From assembly GCA_020721875.1 (NCBI GenBank), contig DYLX01000005.1, positions 35,652-68,862 of the forward strand: a DNA stretch of 33,211 bases, given 5' to 3'. This DNA comes from Leptospira biflexa (lineage in GTDB: Bacteria; Spirochaetota; Spirochaetia; Treponematales; Rectinemataceae). Shown piece after piece: positions 15,381 to 23,025 of this stretch. A program made the translations under genes and the position numbers. Under the pieces are notes generated by a model, which was given only the letters and a program-made list of their open reading frames with translations, was not told the origin of the DNA and did no database searches. Within the stretch, counting starts at the first letter, position 1. Each line of letters opens with the position of its first letter.

Positions 15381-15409
15381 TTGACATTTTTTACGATGTG
15401 ATGCATTGT
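15381..15409 (+). promoter_or_regulatory. Candidate promoter of the dksA-like gene
   Basis: A perfect TTGACA (15381-15386) is followed after 17 bases by CATTGT (15404-15409). It lies in the 218-base gap between infA and the dksA-like gene, which holds no recognisable gene. Confidence 0.5.
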
Positions 15410-15461
15410 GCCCAACCATTGCAAGTAGGTACTTGCCCAGCACTTGATGAGGGGGAAAAAA

Positions 15462-15818
15462 ATGGAGAATACCTTCATCGACCGGATGAAAGAACTGCTG
15501 CTTTCGCAGCGACAAGAAATATTGGACACCATCGCCGAGTCGAACGAGCAGCTCAAAACCGTACTCTCGGAAACAGATCCCAAGGATTCAGCAGATATTG
15601 CGTCCGACGATGTCGATCGCATTATGATCGAGGCGCTCAGCTCCCAGGACCTCAAACGCTATCGCGCAATTGAATCAGCACTATTGCGTATCAGCCAAGG
15701 CCGCTACGGCCTCTGCGCGAAATGCGGCAAGAAGATTCCCCAGGAACGTCTCGAGGCGATTCCCTACGCGGTGCTCTGCGTAGAATGCCAAAAGAGCGAT
15801 GAACGAAAAAATCGCTAA
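15462..15818 (+). CDS. DksA/TraR-family zinc-finger protein
   Basis: 118-residue protein of the DksA/TraR family, which modulates RNA polymerase through its secondary channel, often together with ppGpp. An N-terminal coiled coil (about 1-75) carries acidic residues at its tip (DPKDSADIASDD). It is followed by the conserved IESALLRISQGRYGLCAKCG and a C4 zinc finger (CAKC ... CVEC). The length is nearer to short DksA-like members than to E. coli DksA (151). The ATG at 15462 is preceded by GAGGGGG at good spacing; ATGs six codons earlier are too close to that site. It is a single-gene unit with its own promoter candidate. Whether it acts as a true stringent-response factor is not known. Confidence 0.88.
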   Translation: MENTFIDRMKELLLSQRQEILDTIAESNEQLKTVLSETDPKDSADIASDDVDRIMIEALSSQDLKRYRAIESALLRISQGRYGLCAKCGKKIPQERLEAIPYAVLCVECQKSDERKNR

Positions 15819-15835
15819 CGAGTCTGCGTACACAC

Positions 15836-15872
15836 GCGCCGCGCGGTATGACCTCAGTGGTCTGCGCGGCGC
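15836..15872. other. Strong GC hairpin between convergent genes
   Basis: Perfect 9-bp arms GCGCCGCGC (15836-15844) and GCGCGGCGC (15864-15872) enclose an inner GACC/GGTC stem. It overlaps the stop of the minus-strand PHP gene and lies 17 bases after the dksA-like stop. Neither strand has a T-tract after it, so it may be a 3'-end stabilising hairpin rather than an intrinsic terminator. Confidence 0.6.
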
Positions 15873-16735
15873 ATCTCAGCCCTCAAAGCATCGATACTAA
15901 TTTCTTTCCATACCTTCGGAGCATCCATATACCACAGCGATCTGTAGCCAGCCTCTTCTGCAGCCGCGAGCGCGGCGTGTTGATAGGTGCCGATATGCGA
16001 TGGCGCATGGGCATCGTCGCCTATCGTAATCTTTACTCCCTTTGCGCGCATTCTCTTTAAGATCGTCAGCGAAGGATAGGGCTCGTGGTGTTTGCCGCGT
16101 GCGATTCCTCCCGTGTTGATCTCGGCGATCGTTCCCCGCTCCGAGGCGAGGTCGACAGCCTGAAACGCGGCATCGATGTAGGCGGGGGCGCTTTCATCGA
16201 ACCATCTGCCGTCGGCGTTATTCTTTTTTACGAGATCGAAGTGCCCAATGATGTCGAAACCATCCCGTGCGATCATCTCCGCCATGTATTGCCAGTAGCG
16301 CTTCCATATCCTGCTGTAATCTCCATCGCTGGCCCAGCGCAACACTTTCGACGTGAACTGTTCTTGAGGTTCGTCGACGGTAAAGAATTCTTCGCCCCGC
16401 GCAGTGATGTAATGCACCGAACCGATGCGGTAGTCGAGTTCGAAAGGTTCGTAGGCGGGGGTATCGGGCATGGTGAGGCCTGGGGCATAGTCGGTTTCGA
16501 GGCCAAGGAAAATCTTCATACCCCTTGGTGCGTACACACGCTGGAGCTCGCGGATCGCTACGACATAGGCTTCCGCGCGGTCCCAGGGTAGATTCCAGCG
16601 AGTCTTAAACGGCACAGGCGCGTGTGCGGAGAAACCGAGGTGGCTATAGTGGTGCTCAAAAGCGGTGGCGGCCATTACCGCCGCATCCGCTTTCCCGTCG
16701 CAAAAAGACGTATGGGTATGGAAGCTGAAGGCCAT
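15854..16735 (-). CDS. Histidinol-phosphatase-like PHP-domain protein
   Basis: 293-residue metal-dependent phosphoesterase of the PHP superfamily, HisJ/HisK (histidinol phosphatase) group. Metal-ligand motifs occur in order: FHTHTSFCDG near the N-terminus, FSAHAPVP, LGLETDY, IGSVHY, IGHFDLVKKN and GDDAHAP. The full set of His/Asp/Glu ligands for a trinuclear site is present. It would dephosphorylate histidinol phosphate to histidinol, but no other his gene is in the window, so a related phosphoesterase role is possible. The ATG at 16735 begins MAFSFHTHTS; a 42-codon open extension upstream runs into the divergent gene and is rejected. There is no ribosome site, but TAATAT with an upstream TG lies 5 bases before the ATG. 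Confidence 0.85.
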   Translation of the reverse strand: MAFSFHTHTSFCDGKADAAVMAATAFEHHYSHLGFSAHAPVPFKTRWNLPWDRAEAYVVAIRELQRVYAPRGMKIFLGLETDYAPGLTMPDTPAYEPFELDYRIGSVHYITARGEEFFTVDEPQEQFTSKVLRWASDGDYSRIWKRYWQYMAEMIARDGFDIIGHFDLVKKNNADGRWFDESAPAYIDAAFQAVDLASERGTIAEINTGGIARGKHHEPYPSLTILKRMRAKGVKITIGDDAHAPSHIGTYQHAALAAAEEAGYRSLWYMDAPKVWKEISIDALRAEMRRADH

Positions 16736-16786
16736 ACATAATATTAACACTTCGACTGCCTGGAGTACTATGCCCAGAACCTTGTA

Positions 16787-16815
16787 TTGACGCGCTCCTA
16801 GCCATTTCCTACTAT
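16787..16815 (+). promoter_or_regulatory. Candidate promoter placing +1 at the kinase-like start codon
   Basis: TTGACG (16787-16792) and TACTAT (16810-16815) are exactly 17 bases apart. The ATG of the PAS/kinase-like gene is at 16822, seven bases after the -10, where transcription should begin. No ribosome site is present, so the mRNA is predicted to be leaderless. Confidence 0.55.
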
Positions 16816-16821
16816 GACCCC

Positions 16822-17892
16822 ATGAGTGAAACCACGGCGGCGCAGACACAGTTGCGCGCACTGCTCTCTTCTCTGCCCGACATCGTGTACATACTCGATG
16901 AGCATGGTATTTTTCTCTTTCTCAACGAGTCGATTTCAATCTTGGGATATCAGCCCTCTGAGCTTATCGGACAGCACTTCAGCCTCATCATTCATCCTGA
17001 TGACAGGCCAAATATTTCGCGCGACATCGTGGTTGAGAGAATCCGTCGCGCCGAGAAATTCCCCGAGATTCCTCCAAAACTCTTCGATGAGCGCCGATCG
17101 GGCGATCGAATGACGAGAGAACTCGAAGTGCGGCTTCTGCACCGCGATGGCCATGTTGTATATGCCACGGTGAACGCCTATGGTGAGCGTGCCCTTAATA
17201 TTCCGCTCATCTCGGGCCTTGAGGGGCTCGCTCCCCAAACAGTGGGAGTGATCCATGACGTGAGCGCGATGCATCTCTACCAGGAGAGCCTCGAGGAATC
17301 GCTCGCGGTAAAAGAGCGATTGCTCCGCGAAATGCACCACAGGATAAAGTCCAATCTGCAGCTTATTGCAAGCTTGACCCACCTGCAGCAGCTGGATGCC
17401 CCCTCCAAGCCTGTCGAGGAGCTGCTGCGCGAGCTCGAGGGCAGGGTCAAGAGCATCGCACTCGTCTACGAGGCGCTCTATCAATCCGAGAAAGTAGACA
17501 AGATTCCTGCCAAGGCATTCTTTTCGCAGTTCTGCCGAACCGCAGAGGAAACCCTCGAGCGAGTGGGCTCGAAAGTCCATCTTCGACTCCACGCAGACGA
17601 CTGCACGCTCGAAGTCGATCGCCTTGTTCCTCTGTCGCTCGCCCTCCTCGAACTGCTCGACAAGGCGTATGTCCACGCCTACGAGACTCGCTCGGAGACA
17701 ACCATCTCTCTCTTGTATCGGTGCGAGGCCAGTGGCGCGCGGACACTCGAGCTGCGCGGAGAGAGCCTGTCGAAAATGCCACCCTCATCGATTTTGAACA
17801 TGCTCCTCGAGCAGGCGGGAGCGAGCTGCGAGCAGTATTCCCAAGGCAAGACCGAGAGCGGCTGCAGGCTTCTTTTTCACAGTTCGTCTTGA
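16822..17892 (+). CDS. PAS-domain histidine-kinase-like protein (degenerate ATPase)
   Basis: 356-residue soluble sensor protein with no membrane segment. A PAS domain spans about residues 10-150 (SLPDIVYILDEHGIFLFLNE, then ELIGQHFSLIIHPDD). A HisKA_2-type dimerisation/phosphoacceptor region follows, with REMHHRIKSNLQLIASL and the candidate phospho-His at 172 or 173. The ATPase region (about 230-356) keeps the family layout, but where an NELxxNAxxHA N-box is expected it reads LELLDKAYVHAY, without the Asn. No glycine-rich ATP-lid motifs are visible and the end GCRLLFHSSS is short. It may be a pseudokinase or use an unusual site. No response regulator gene is adjacent. Its promoter suggests a leaderless transcript. 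Confidence 0.8.
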   Translation: MSETTAAQTQLRALLSSLPDIVYILDEHGIFLFLNESISILGYQPSELIGQHFSLIIHPDDRPNISRDIVVERIRRAEKFPEIPPKLFDERRSGDRMTRELEVRLLHRDGHVVYATVNAYGERALNIPLISGLEGLAPQTVGVIHDVSAMHLYQESLEESLAVKERLLREMHHRIKSNLQLIASLTHLQQLDAPSKPVEELLRELEGRVKSIALVYEALYQSEKVDKIPAKAFFSQFCRTAEETLERVGSKVHLRLHADDCTLEVDRLVPLSLALLELLDKAYVHAYETRSETTISLLYRCEASGARTLELRGESLSKMPPSSILNMLLEQAGASCEQYSQGKTESGCRLLFHSSS

Positions 17893-17917
17893 TATAGGAT
17901 CATTTTATATATATATT
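17889..17917 (+). promoter_or_regulatory. Candidate promoter of trxB
   Basis: TTGATA (17889-17894), overlapping the stop of the preceding gene, and TATATT (17912-17917) are 17 bases apart. They lie in a strikingly AT-rich 57-base gap. Transcription would begin near 17924. Confidence 0.5.
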
Positions 17918-17931
17918 ATTTCATATATAAA
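17904..17931. promoter_or_regulatory. AT-rich dyad over the trxB -10 region
   Basis: Perfect 9-base inverted repeats TTTATATAT (17904-17912) and ATATATAAA (17923-17931) flank a 10-base centre that covers the -10 element and predicted start site. This is an operator-like placement for a redox regulator, though simple AT-richness is an alternative. Confidence 0.35.
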
Positions 17932-17949
17932 GACTGAAGGAGAATACAG

Positions 17950-18891
17950 GTGAGCATTCTTTACGATTTTGCGATCATTGGAGCGGGAGCCGCGGGTCTC
18001 TCTGCCGCCCAGTATGGAGCAAGGGCGAATTTAAAAACGGTCGTCATCGAAGAGATGGCGCCCGGAGGGCAGGCGCTTCTTATTGATAACCTCGAAAATT
18101 ATCCTGGTATCCTCGAGCCAATAAACGGGTACGATCTTGCCGAGCGGATGCGTGCTCAGGCAGAGCGGTTCGGAAGCGCCTTCTTCGATGGAAGCGTCTC
18201 GAGCGTAAAAAAAGAGGCCGGTCGATTTTTAATCGAGACGAGTGGAGGTACTGTGGAGAGCCTCACCATCCTCATCGCTACAGGAGCAAAACACCGCATG
18301 CTCGAGATACCCGGCGAGGAAGCCTATATCGGCAAGGGTGTTTCGTACTGTGCGACCTGCGATGGGCCCTTTTTCAAGGGCAAACGCATGCTCGTCGTGG
18401 GAGGGGGAGATGCCGCCTGCGATGAAGCCACTTATCTCTCGAAGCTCTCGGATAAAATCGTCATGATTCACCGACGTGACCGATTCCGGGCTCAGAAGGC
18501 CCTCGGTCAGCGTGTACTCACCAATCCTTCTATCGAAGTGCGCTTTAACACGGTTGCGAAGGAGATTAAGGGCGACTCGAAAGTACGCTCGGTTTTACTC
18601 GAGAATACCCAGACACACGAACAAATCGAAGAATTCTTCGATGCAGTGTTTATCTTTATTGGTTCTATTCCGCAGACTCAATTTCTCCAAGGCACGGACA
18701 TTAAGCTTGATGAGACAGGCTATATCGTTACGGACTGCGGCATGCGTTCGAGCCTGCCCGGGCTATTCGCTGCAGGCGACGTGAGGACGACGCCTTTCCG
18801 GCAGATCATTACCGCCGCGGCAGATGGTGCGATCGCCGCGCACGAGGCTGCGAACTACATCGATGAACAAAGGGGACAGGCATACCGCTAA
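17950..18891 (+). CDS. trxB: Thioredoxin reductase
   Basis: 313-residue FAD- and NADPH-dependent flavoprotein, the standard low-molecular-weight TrxB length. The FAD-binding motif is IIGAGAAGLSAAQYGARA (9-26). The redox-active disulfide is CATC (Cys134, Cys137) in VSYCATCDGPFF. The NADPH domain has VVGGGDAACDEA and the HRRDRFRA phosphate-binding segment. The C-terminal FAD motif is LPGLFAAGDVR. It reduces thioredoxin in the cytoplasm using NADPH. The start is GTG 17950 with GAAGGAG upstream at good spacing. No thioredoxin gene is in the window. It is followed after 37 bases by the acetyltransferase gene, with a good ribosome site and no terminator between them. Confidence 0.96.
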   Translation: MSILYDFAIIGAGAAGLSAAQYGARANLKTVVIEEMAPGGQALLIDNLENYPGILEPINGYDLAERMRAQAERFGSAFFDGSVSSVKKEAGRFLIETSGGTVESLTILIATGAKHRMLEIPGEEAYIGKGVSYCATCDGPFFKGKRMLVVGGGDAACDEATYLSKLSDKIVMIHRRDRFRAQKALGQRVLTNPSIEVRFNTVAKEIKGDSKVRSVLLENTQTHEQIEEFFDAVFIFIGSIPQTQFLQGTDIKLDETGYIVTDCGMRSSLPGLFAAGDVRTTPFRQIITAAADGAIAAHEAANYIDEQRGQAYR

Positions 18892-18928
18892 GCCAGCGTG
18901 AAGCTCTGGCGCACGGGGAGGTACACGG

Positions 18929-19789
18929 GTGTGGATTCGCAGTGACTTTCTCGTGGACCGCGAGGAAGTGGATGGCTTTCTACGCAAACGCGAATACTCA
19001 TGCGTGTGCCTCGCTGAGACGATCGAGCGTGCTCGCGCTTTTCCATCCCGCGCGCGGGATCTAATCGGGCTCGCACACCTCGGCACAGCAGGCGTCATTG
19101 ATGGCCTAATCACGGCTGAGCGAGAGGGAACCGTTCACTGCGTGCTTCCTGATAACGCGCGGGAGGATTCCTTACTCCGCGGGCTCTTATGCTCCAATTT
19201 TTACGTAAAAAAGGTTACTGGCCTCACCATGGACACGTTCCGCCTGGTGCGCAGTCTCTCCTTGATGAGTTTTTCAACCCAATCGTATGTCCTTATGCGA
19301 CTTCGCAACGCCTTCATCGCGCAGAGAAACTTCGAGATATCAGATACCTTGGAACCTCTCTGTGTCGAAATCAGGGATGCCACAGAATCTGACCTCGAGG
19401 CACTCACCTCGCTCCACAACGCATATGAACAAGAAGAGCTCCTCATGCGTCCGAGCCACGCGGAAACGGAGTTCCGAATCCGTACGCTTTTAGCCCACCA
19501 GATGGTCTCAATCGCGTTTCTTAATGGCTCCCCCATCGGGAAAATCAACACCAACGCGCGCGGCATTTTTTGTGATCAGATCGGCGGATTCTATGTAATT
19601 CCAGCGTATCGCGGACGTGGCATAGGAACCGCACTTCTGCACCGCATTCTCGATCGAATCGGGCAGGCCGGGAAGGATGCCGTGCTGTATGTCCGAAATA
19701 AGAATGTGGTGGCACGACGGATGTACGAACATGCGGGCTTTCAACATGTCGGCGAGTATGCTATGAGTACAGTACGTCCAACGCATTGA
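18929..19789 (+). CDS. GNAT-family N-acetyltransferase with N-terminal extension
   Basis: 286-residue protein. The C-terminal half (about 145-280) is a GNAT acetyltransferase. It opens with VEIRDATESDLEALTSLHNA, and motif A is IGGFYVIPAYRGRGIGTALL with the acetyl-CoA pyrophosphate loop RGRGIGTA. The ending is ARRMYEHAGFQHVGEYA. The N-terminal 140 residues (LVDREEVDGFLRKREY onward) are a separate domain that I do not recognise firmly; two-domain GNAT proteins of this layout exist. The acceptor substrate is unknown. The start is GTG 18929, supported by GGGGAGG (18915-18921) seven bases upstream. It sits between trxB and rnhB on the same strand and may be co-transcribed with them. Confidence 0.85.
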   Translation: MWIRSDFLVDREEVDGFLRKREYSCVCLAETIERARAFPSRARDLIGLAHLGTAGVIDGLITAEREGTVHCVLPDNAREDSLLRGLLCSNFYVKKVTGLTMDTFRLVRSLSLMSFSTQSYVLMRLRNAFIAQRNFEISDTLEPLCVEIRDATESDLEALTSLHNAYEQEELLMRPSHAETEFRIRTLLAHQMVSIAFLNGSPIGKINTNARGIFCDQIGGFYVIPAYRGRGIGTALLHRILDRIGQAGKDAVLYVRNKNVVARRMYEHAGFQHVGEYAMSTVRPTH

Positions 19790-19810
19790 GCACAGATTGA
19801 TGCATATGCC

Positions 19811-20473
19811 ATGAAGAAATCGACCAATATCTGTACCATCGACTCTCTCCGAGGAATGCCCTCCGAACTCATCTGTGGCATCGACGAGGCGGGGAGGGGG
19901 CCACTCGCGGGACCGGTCACGGCTGCCGCCGTCATTCTGCCGCACGAATTTCCTGTCGCGCTGCTCGACGACTCGAAGCGGATGAGCGCTCGACGGCGCG
20001 AAGAGGCTTACCAGAAAATTATCGAGCTGGCACTGGACTGGTCGGTCGGCTGGGCCACCGTGGAAGAGATTGAGCGGCTCAACATCCTCGGAGCCAGCGT
20101 GAAGGCTATGGAACGTGCCTTCGCAGGATTGGTGCGCGCGCCGGCCATCGTGGTCGTCGATGGAATATTCGCGCCGAACCTCTGGATACACGACGCGCCC
20201 GTCGAGGTGGCGACGATGCCCAAAGCCGACGGCTTGATTCCTTCGGTCATGGCAGCATCCATACTCGCTAAGGTCTCACGCGATCGATGTATGGATGATC
20301 TTGATGTTCTGTTGCCGGAGTACGGATTCGCGGCGCACAAGGGCTATCCCACCCCTCAGCACCGTGAGGCTATCGAGCGATTTGGCGCCACTCGGTTTCA
20401 CCGCAAAGGTTTCAATCTGCTGGCTCAGTCTGATTCTTCGCTCTTCGACGGAGTGGAGCTCTCGGAAGATTGA
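19811..20473 (+). CDS. rnhB: Ribonuclease HII
   Basis: 220-residue endonuclease that cuts the RNA strand of RNA-DNA hybrids, including single ribonucleotides in DNA. The family hallmark CGIDEAGRGPLAGPV (22-36) supplies the first two metal ligands, Asp25 and Glu26. IVVVDG and MAASILAKVSRDRCMDDL carry the remaining acidic residues. GFAAHKGYPTPQHREAI and HRKGF are typical C-terminal segments. The start at 19811 adds about 20 residues before the catalytic strand. There is no strong ribosome site there, and an ATG at 19856 is the alternative. Its final 49 bases overlap the PUR-protein gene on the opposite strand, the longest tail overlap in the window. Confidence 0.96.
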   Translation: MKKSTNICTIDSLRGMPSELICGIDEAGRGPLAGPVTAAAVILPHEFPVALLDDSKRMSARRREEAYQKIIELALDWSVGWATVEEIERLNILGASVKAMERAFAGLVRAPAIVVVDGIFAPNLWIHDAPVEVATMPKADGLIPSVMAASILAKVSRDRCMDDLDVLLPEYGFAAHKGYPTPQHREAIERFGATRFHRKGFNLLAQSDSSLFDGVELSED

Positions 20474-20883
20474 GCTTTTTTTCTAATGACGATGCGACGG
20501 GGGGTACGTGCGGGAGCGCCATCTGGTGCTAAGGGGCGCTGTGGTGCGCCTTTGGGGCCGCGCTTTTCAGTCTCGGAGCCCATTGGTGTGCGTGGTGCGA
20601 ATTTGCCTCGCTCTTGATATGGACCACTGCGCGAGGATTCCTGACGAGGGCGTTGACCCGCCTTGTCCATATAACCCGCTGCGGTTCTCATGGCTCGCAT
20701 GAAGCCTTCCATGTTCTCCTGAAACACTACGATGGATCGACGGTCGAAGGTTTCGGTTTCGGTTGGCTTGCTCTCTACGACTGAGAGGAAGATGTCGCCA
20801 TTTCTATTTTCTTTAACATTGAAGAAATATGTTCTTCCCTCACAGCTGAACCGAGTCGAGAACAATTCACCACGGATACCCAT
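20425..20883 (-). CDS. PUR-domain nucleic-acid-binding protein (BpuR-like)
   Basis: 152-residue protein with an N-terminal PUR domain (about 1-72). It begins MGIRGELFSTRF, followed by GRTYFFNVKENRNGDIFLSV and FQENMEGFMRAM. This closely resembles Borrelia BpuR, a PUR protein that binds DNA and RNA and regulates gene expression. It is known in spirochaetes and Bacteroidetes. The remaining 80 residues are Arg/Pro/Ser/Lys-rich and probably disordered, with RGGPK-like basic patches and a terminal acidic SEESD. The ATG at 20883 has AAGGAG five bases upstream. The gene is convergent with rnhB and overlaps it by 49 bases. The expected role is a small nucleoid- or RNA-associated regulator. Confidence 0.88.
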   Translation of the reverse strand: MGIRGELFSTRFSCEGRTYFFNVKENRNGDIFLSVVESKPTETETFDRRSIVVFQENMEGFMRAMRTAAGYMDKAGQRPRQESSRSGPYQERGKFAPRTPMGSETEKRGPKGAPQRPLAPDGAPARTPRRIVIRKKAQSSESSTPSKSEESD

Positions 20884-20919
20884 CAGAACTCCTTGTACGC
20901 GGTGCTATCCTACAATATT

Positions 20920-22896
20920 CTACGCTTGAGCGGCAAGGAGATCAGCCTTGAGCACGAGCTCTGTATGGAGCGATCGCAGCCAGACCTCATCGGTGCTCGT
21001 GCCGCCGCGAACATCAACCGCGATTCGGAATACAGGCTCTGTCCCCGACGCGCGCATCCAAAAGAATGCCTTCGCGGTAGCGTCCGCATCGTAGAAGACA
21101 ATTCTAAGCCCGCCATTTTTTGAGGCGGAAAAATCATCGCTTGTTTCGAATTCTCCCGATCCGAGCGAGGCAAAAGCCTTCCACGAGATAATGCCGTAGC
21201 GCCGTTCAAGATCGAGGCTCAGAAGAGGCCAGCGCTCAAGAAACACGCGCTGATATTCTCGCTTGAGTGCGACTTTATCCTGAGTTGCGATTTTGAGTGC
21301 TGCGTAGGACTCAAAGGCGCTCGTTGTAGCCCAGACGGGGAGGCTATCGATTATATCATCGAGGGTGTAGTCCGGCTGGTAGCGATTTTCCTCCCCAAGC
21401 GCCTTGAGCCAGAGACTAAAGCATGACGCGCCTGTCGATACATTATGGAGACGGAGAAGGCGGATCATGGAACCAAGGGTAGAGAGCGGATCGCGCACGC
21501 GCGAGGGGTGTGTGATATTGCCACCATTAGAGCCTTCCCCAAGGATACGGACTATCCAGCCTTCACTGCGCAGCCGCTGTGCGAGGTTGACAACATTTGC
21601 CTCTCCGGTTTCTGCACGGAACACGCGCGCCCCGAAAGCCTCCGCAATCGCCTCGATACGCATGCTCGTCGCGTCGTTGACAACTACCGCCACGGGACGC
21701 GCTTCGCCCTTCCAGCGAAGATACGCGAGCTCCGAGAGGCAGACCAGGGCGAACACTTGTTGCGCCTCGAGCGGCACCGCGCCGCGCAGCGCCTCGCTGT
21801 AGTATACAAGGTTGCCGCGATCGCCGTCGCAGTCGGGTACATAGCCTAGAAGAAACGCCGAATCCTCGCGGTGCACGCGGGCGAGGGCGTCAGCGCAGTC
21901 GGCAAGCGAATCATTTTCGGGTACAATGCGGTGCGCGAACGCGCGCGGGTCGGCGTTGAAAAGCTCGACATTCACACCGAGAGCGCCGAGCCAGTCTGCA
22001 TCGATGCTCTGCGTGCGTGCAGAACCGTTCAGTTCTCCGATAACTCCGAAGGGCTTTGCCTCGCAGGCCTGGGCGATGGCGCCAAGAACGCGCTCCTGCG
22101 CCTCAAGTTCAATTTCGTCGGTAAAAACGCGATGCGCGAAAAGCATGTATGCCGAGTACGAGTAACGCTTCCAACGCGCGACATTTTCATAGCACGCGGC
22201 GAGCGCCCCTGCGTCGGCCCGCTCGAGCTCGGCGAGGGCGATGCGCGCTGCATTCGGGTTAATGAGGAAGGCCTTGAGCGCCGCAATGAGCGGGGCGATC
22301 TCCTCGCTGGAGAGCACGCCGCCCTCGGTACCAAATTTGAGTCCATTGTGACCTGGCGGATTATGGCTCGCCGAAATGTAGGCGAAACCGTCGGCGTGAA
22401 ATTCGTGGTCCTTAGGCAGAGCAGTGGTCTGCGCAGCATATGCCATGATCTCCGGCGCGGCCACAATGAAAAGATAACGCACCTCGCAGCCTTGTGCCAA
22501 AAGCACGCGCGCGAATATATCCGCGATAGTGGGGCCGGTAGGCCGCGTGTCGATGCCGAGGAGCACGACAGGCCGTCGCGAGGGCTGGGCGCCGCGCTTT
22601 ACAACCTCTTTTATATAGGAAGAGAAAGTAAGCGCCATACCTGCCACGATCACACGATCCGAGGGGCTGAGCACGGGAGACAACGAATTGTCGGGGCTCT
22701 GATTGAGGTCCCAGGGAGCATATTGATCGCTCGCGCGGTGTTGCGCGAACACCTTGCGCCAGCCTGAAGCCGAGAGGATGAGCGACCGCGAGGCATCCGC
22801 AATATCGTCGATGCTGGGTAAATTTTTTTCATTGAGAGGAACTGTATCCGGATCTCCTACGGCGAAGCCAAGAAATGGATGGGTGATCAGTGACAT
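20920..22896 (-). CDS. Phosphoglucomutase/phosphomannomutase family protein
   Basis: 658-residue alpha-D-phosphohexomutase that interconverts 1- and 6-phosphosugars. The catalytic phosphoserine loop is ISASHNPPGHNGLKFG. The metal-binding loop is PDCDGDRGN, in the DxDGDR pattern. The sugar-binding loop EGSNGGN and the phosphate-binding RASGTEPVFRIAVD complete the four domains. It is longer than bacterial PGM (about 550) by roughly 100 residues, with an extended N-terminus and insertions. The ATG at 22896 is preceded by GAGGAG at ideal spacing and a promoter candidate. It would link glycogen or cell-envelope sugar synthesis to glycolysis. The glucose versus mannose preference cannot be fixed from the sequence. 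Confidence 0.93.
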   Translation of the reverse strand: MSLITHPFLGFAVGDPDTVPLNEKNLPSIDDIADASRSLILSASGWRKVFAQHRASDQYAPWDLNQSPDNSLSPVLSPSDRVIVAGMALTFSSYIKEVVKRGAQPSRRPVVLLGIDTRPTGPTIADIFARVLLAQGCEVRYLFIVAAPEIMAYAAQTTALPKDHEFHADGFAYISASHNPPGHNGLKFGTEGGVLSSEEIAPLIAALKAFLINPNAARIALAELERADAGALAACYENVARWKRYSYSAYMLFAHRVFTDEIELEAQERVLGAIAQACEAKPFGVIGELNGSARTQSIDADWLGALGVNVELFNADPRAFAHRIVPENDSLADCADALARVHREDSAFLLGYVPDCDGDRGNLVYYSEALRGAVPLEAQQVFALVCLSELAYLRWKGEARPVAVVVNDATSMRIEAIAEAFGARVFRAETGEANVVNLAQRLRSEGWIVRILGEGSNGGNITHPSRVRDPLSTLGSMIRLLRLHNVSTGASCFSLWLKALGEENRYQPDYTLDDIIDSLPVWATTSAFESYAALKIATQDKVALKREYQRVFLERWPLLSLDLERRYGIISWKAFASLGSGEFETSDDFSASKNGGLRIVFYDADATAKAFFWMRASGTEPVFRIAVDVRGGTSTDEVWLRSLHTELVLKADLLAAQA

Positions 22897-22913
22897 TCAT
22901 ATCTCCTCTCACC

Positions 22914-22942
22914 ATTGTACTCCTCTTGCACCGCTCTGAGAA
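22914..22942 (-). promoter_or_regulatory. Candidate promoter of the phosphohexomutase gene
   Basis: On the minus strand, TTCTCA (22937-22942) and TACAAT (22914-22919) are 17 bases apart, placing the start site near 22907, just before the GAGGAG ribosome site. Confidence 0.45.
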
Positions 22943-22989
22943 TGAGCGCGGGCTGGAAGTCCAGAGAGGGCTGCGTCCGAGGTGCTCCC

Positions 22990-23018
22990 TTTACCCGCGC
23001 CCTGTCAGCAACTATGAT
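22990..23018 (+). promoter_or_regulatory. Candidate promoter placing +1 at the P-loop gene start
   Basis: TTTACC (22990-22995) and TATGAT (23013-23018) are 17 bases apart. The predicted transcription start coincides with the ATG at 23026, and no ribosome site precedes that ATG, so a leaderless mRNA is predicted. Confidence 0.5.
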
Positions 23019-23025
23019 TGATCCC

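Noticed and set aside
15265..15461. Possible small gene in the gap between infA and the dksA-like gene.
   Set aside because: Short frames there lack a ribosome site and recognisable content. The gap is better explained by the palindromes and promoter.
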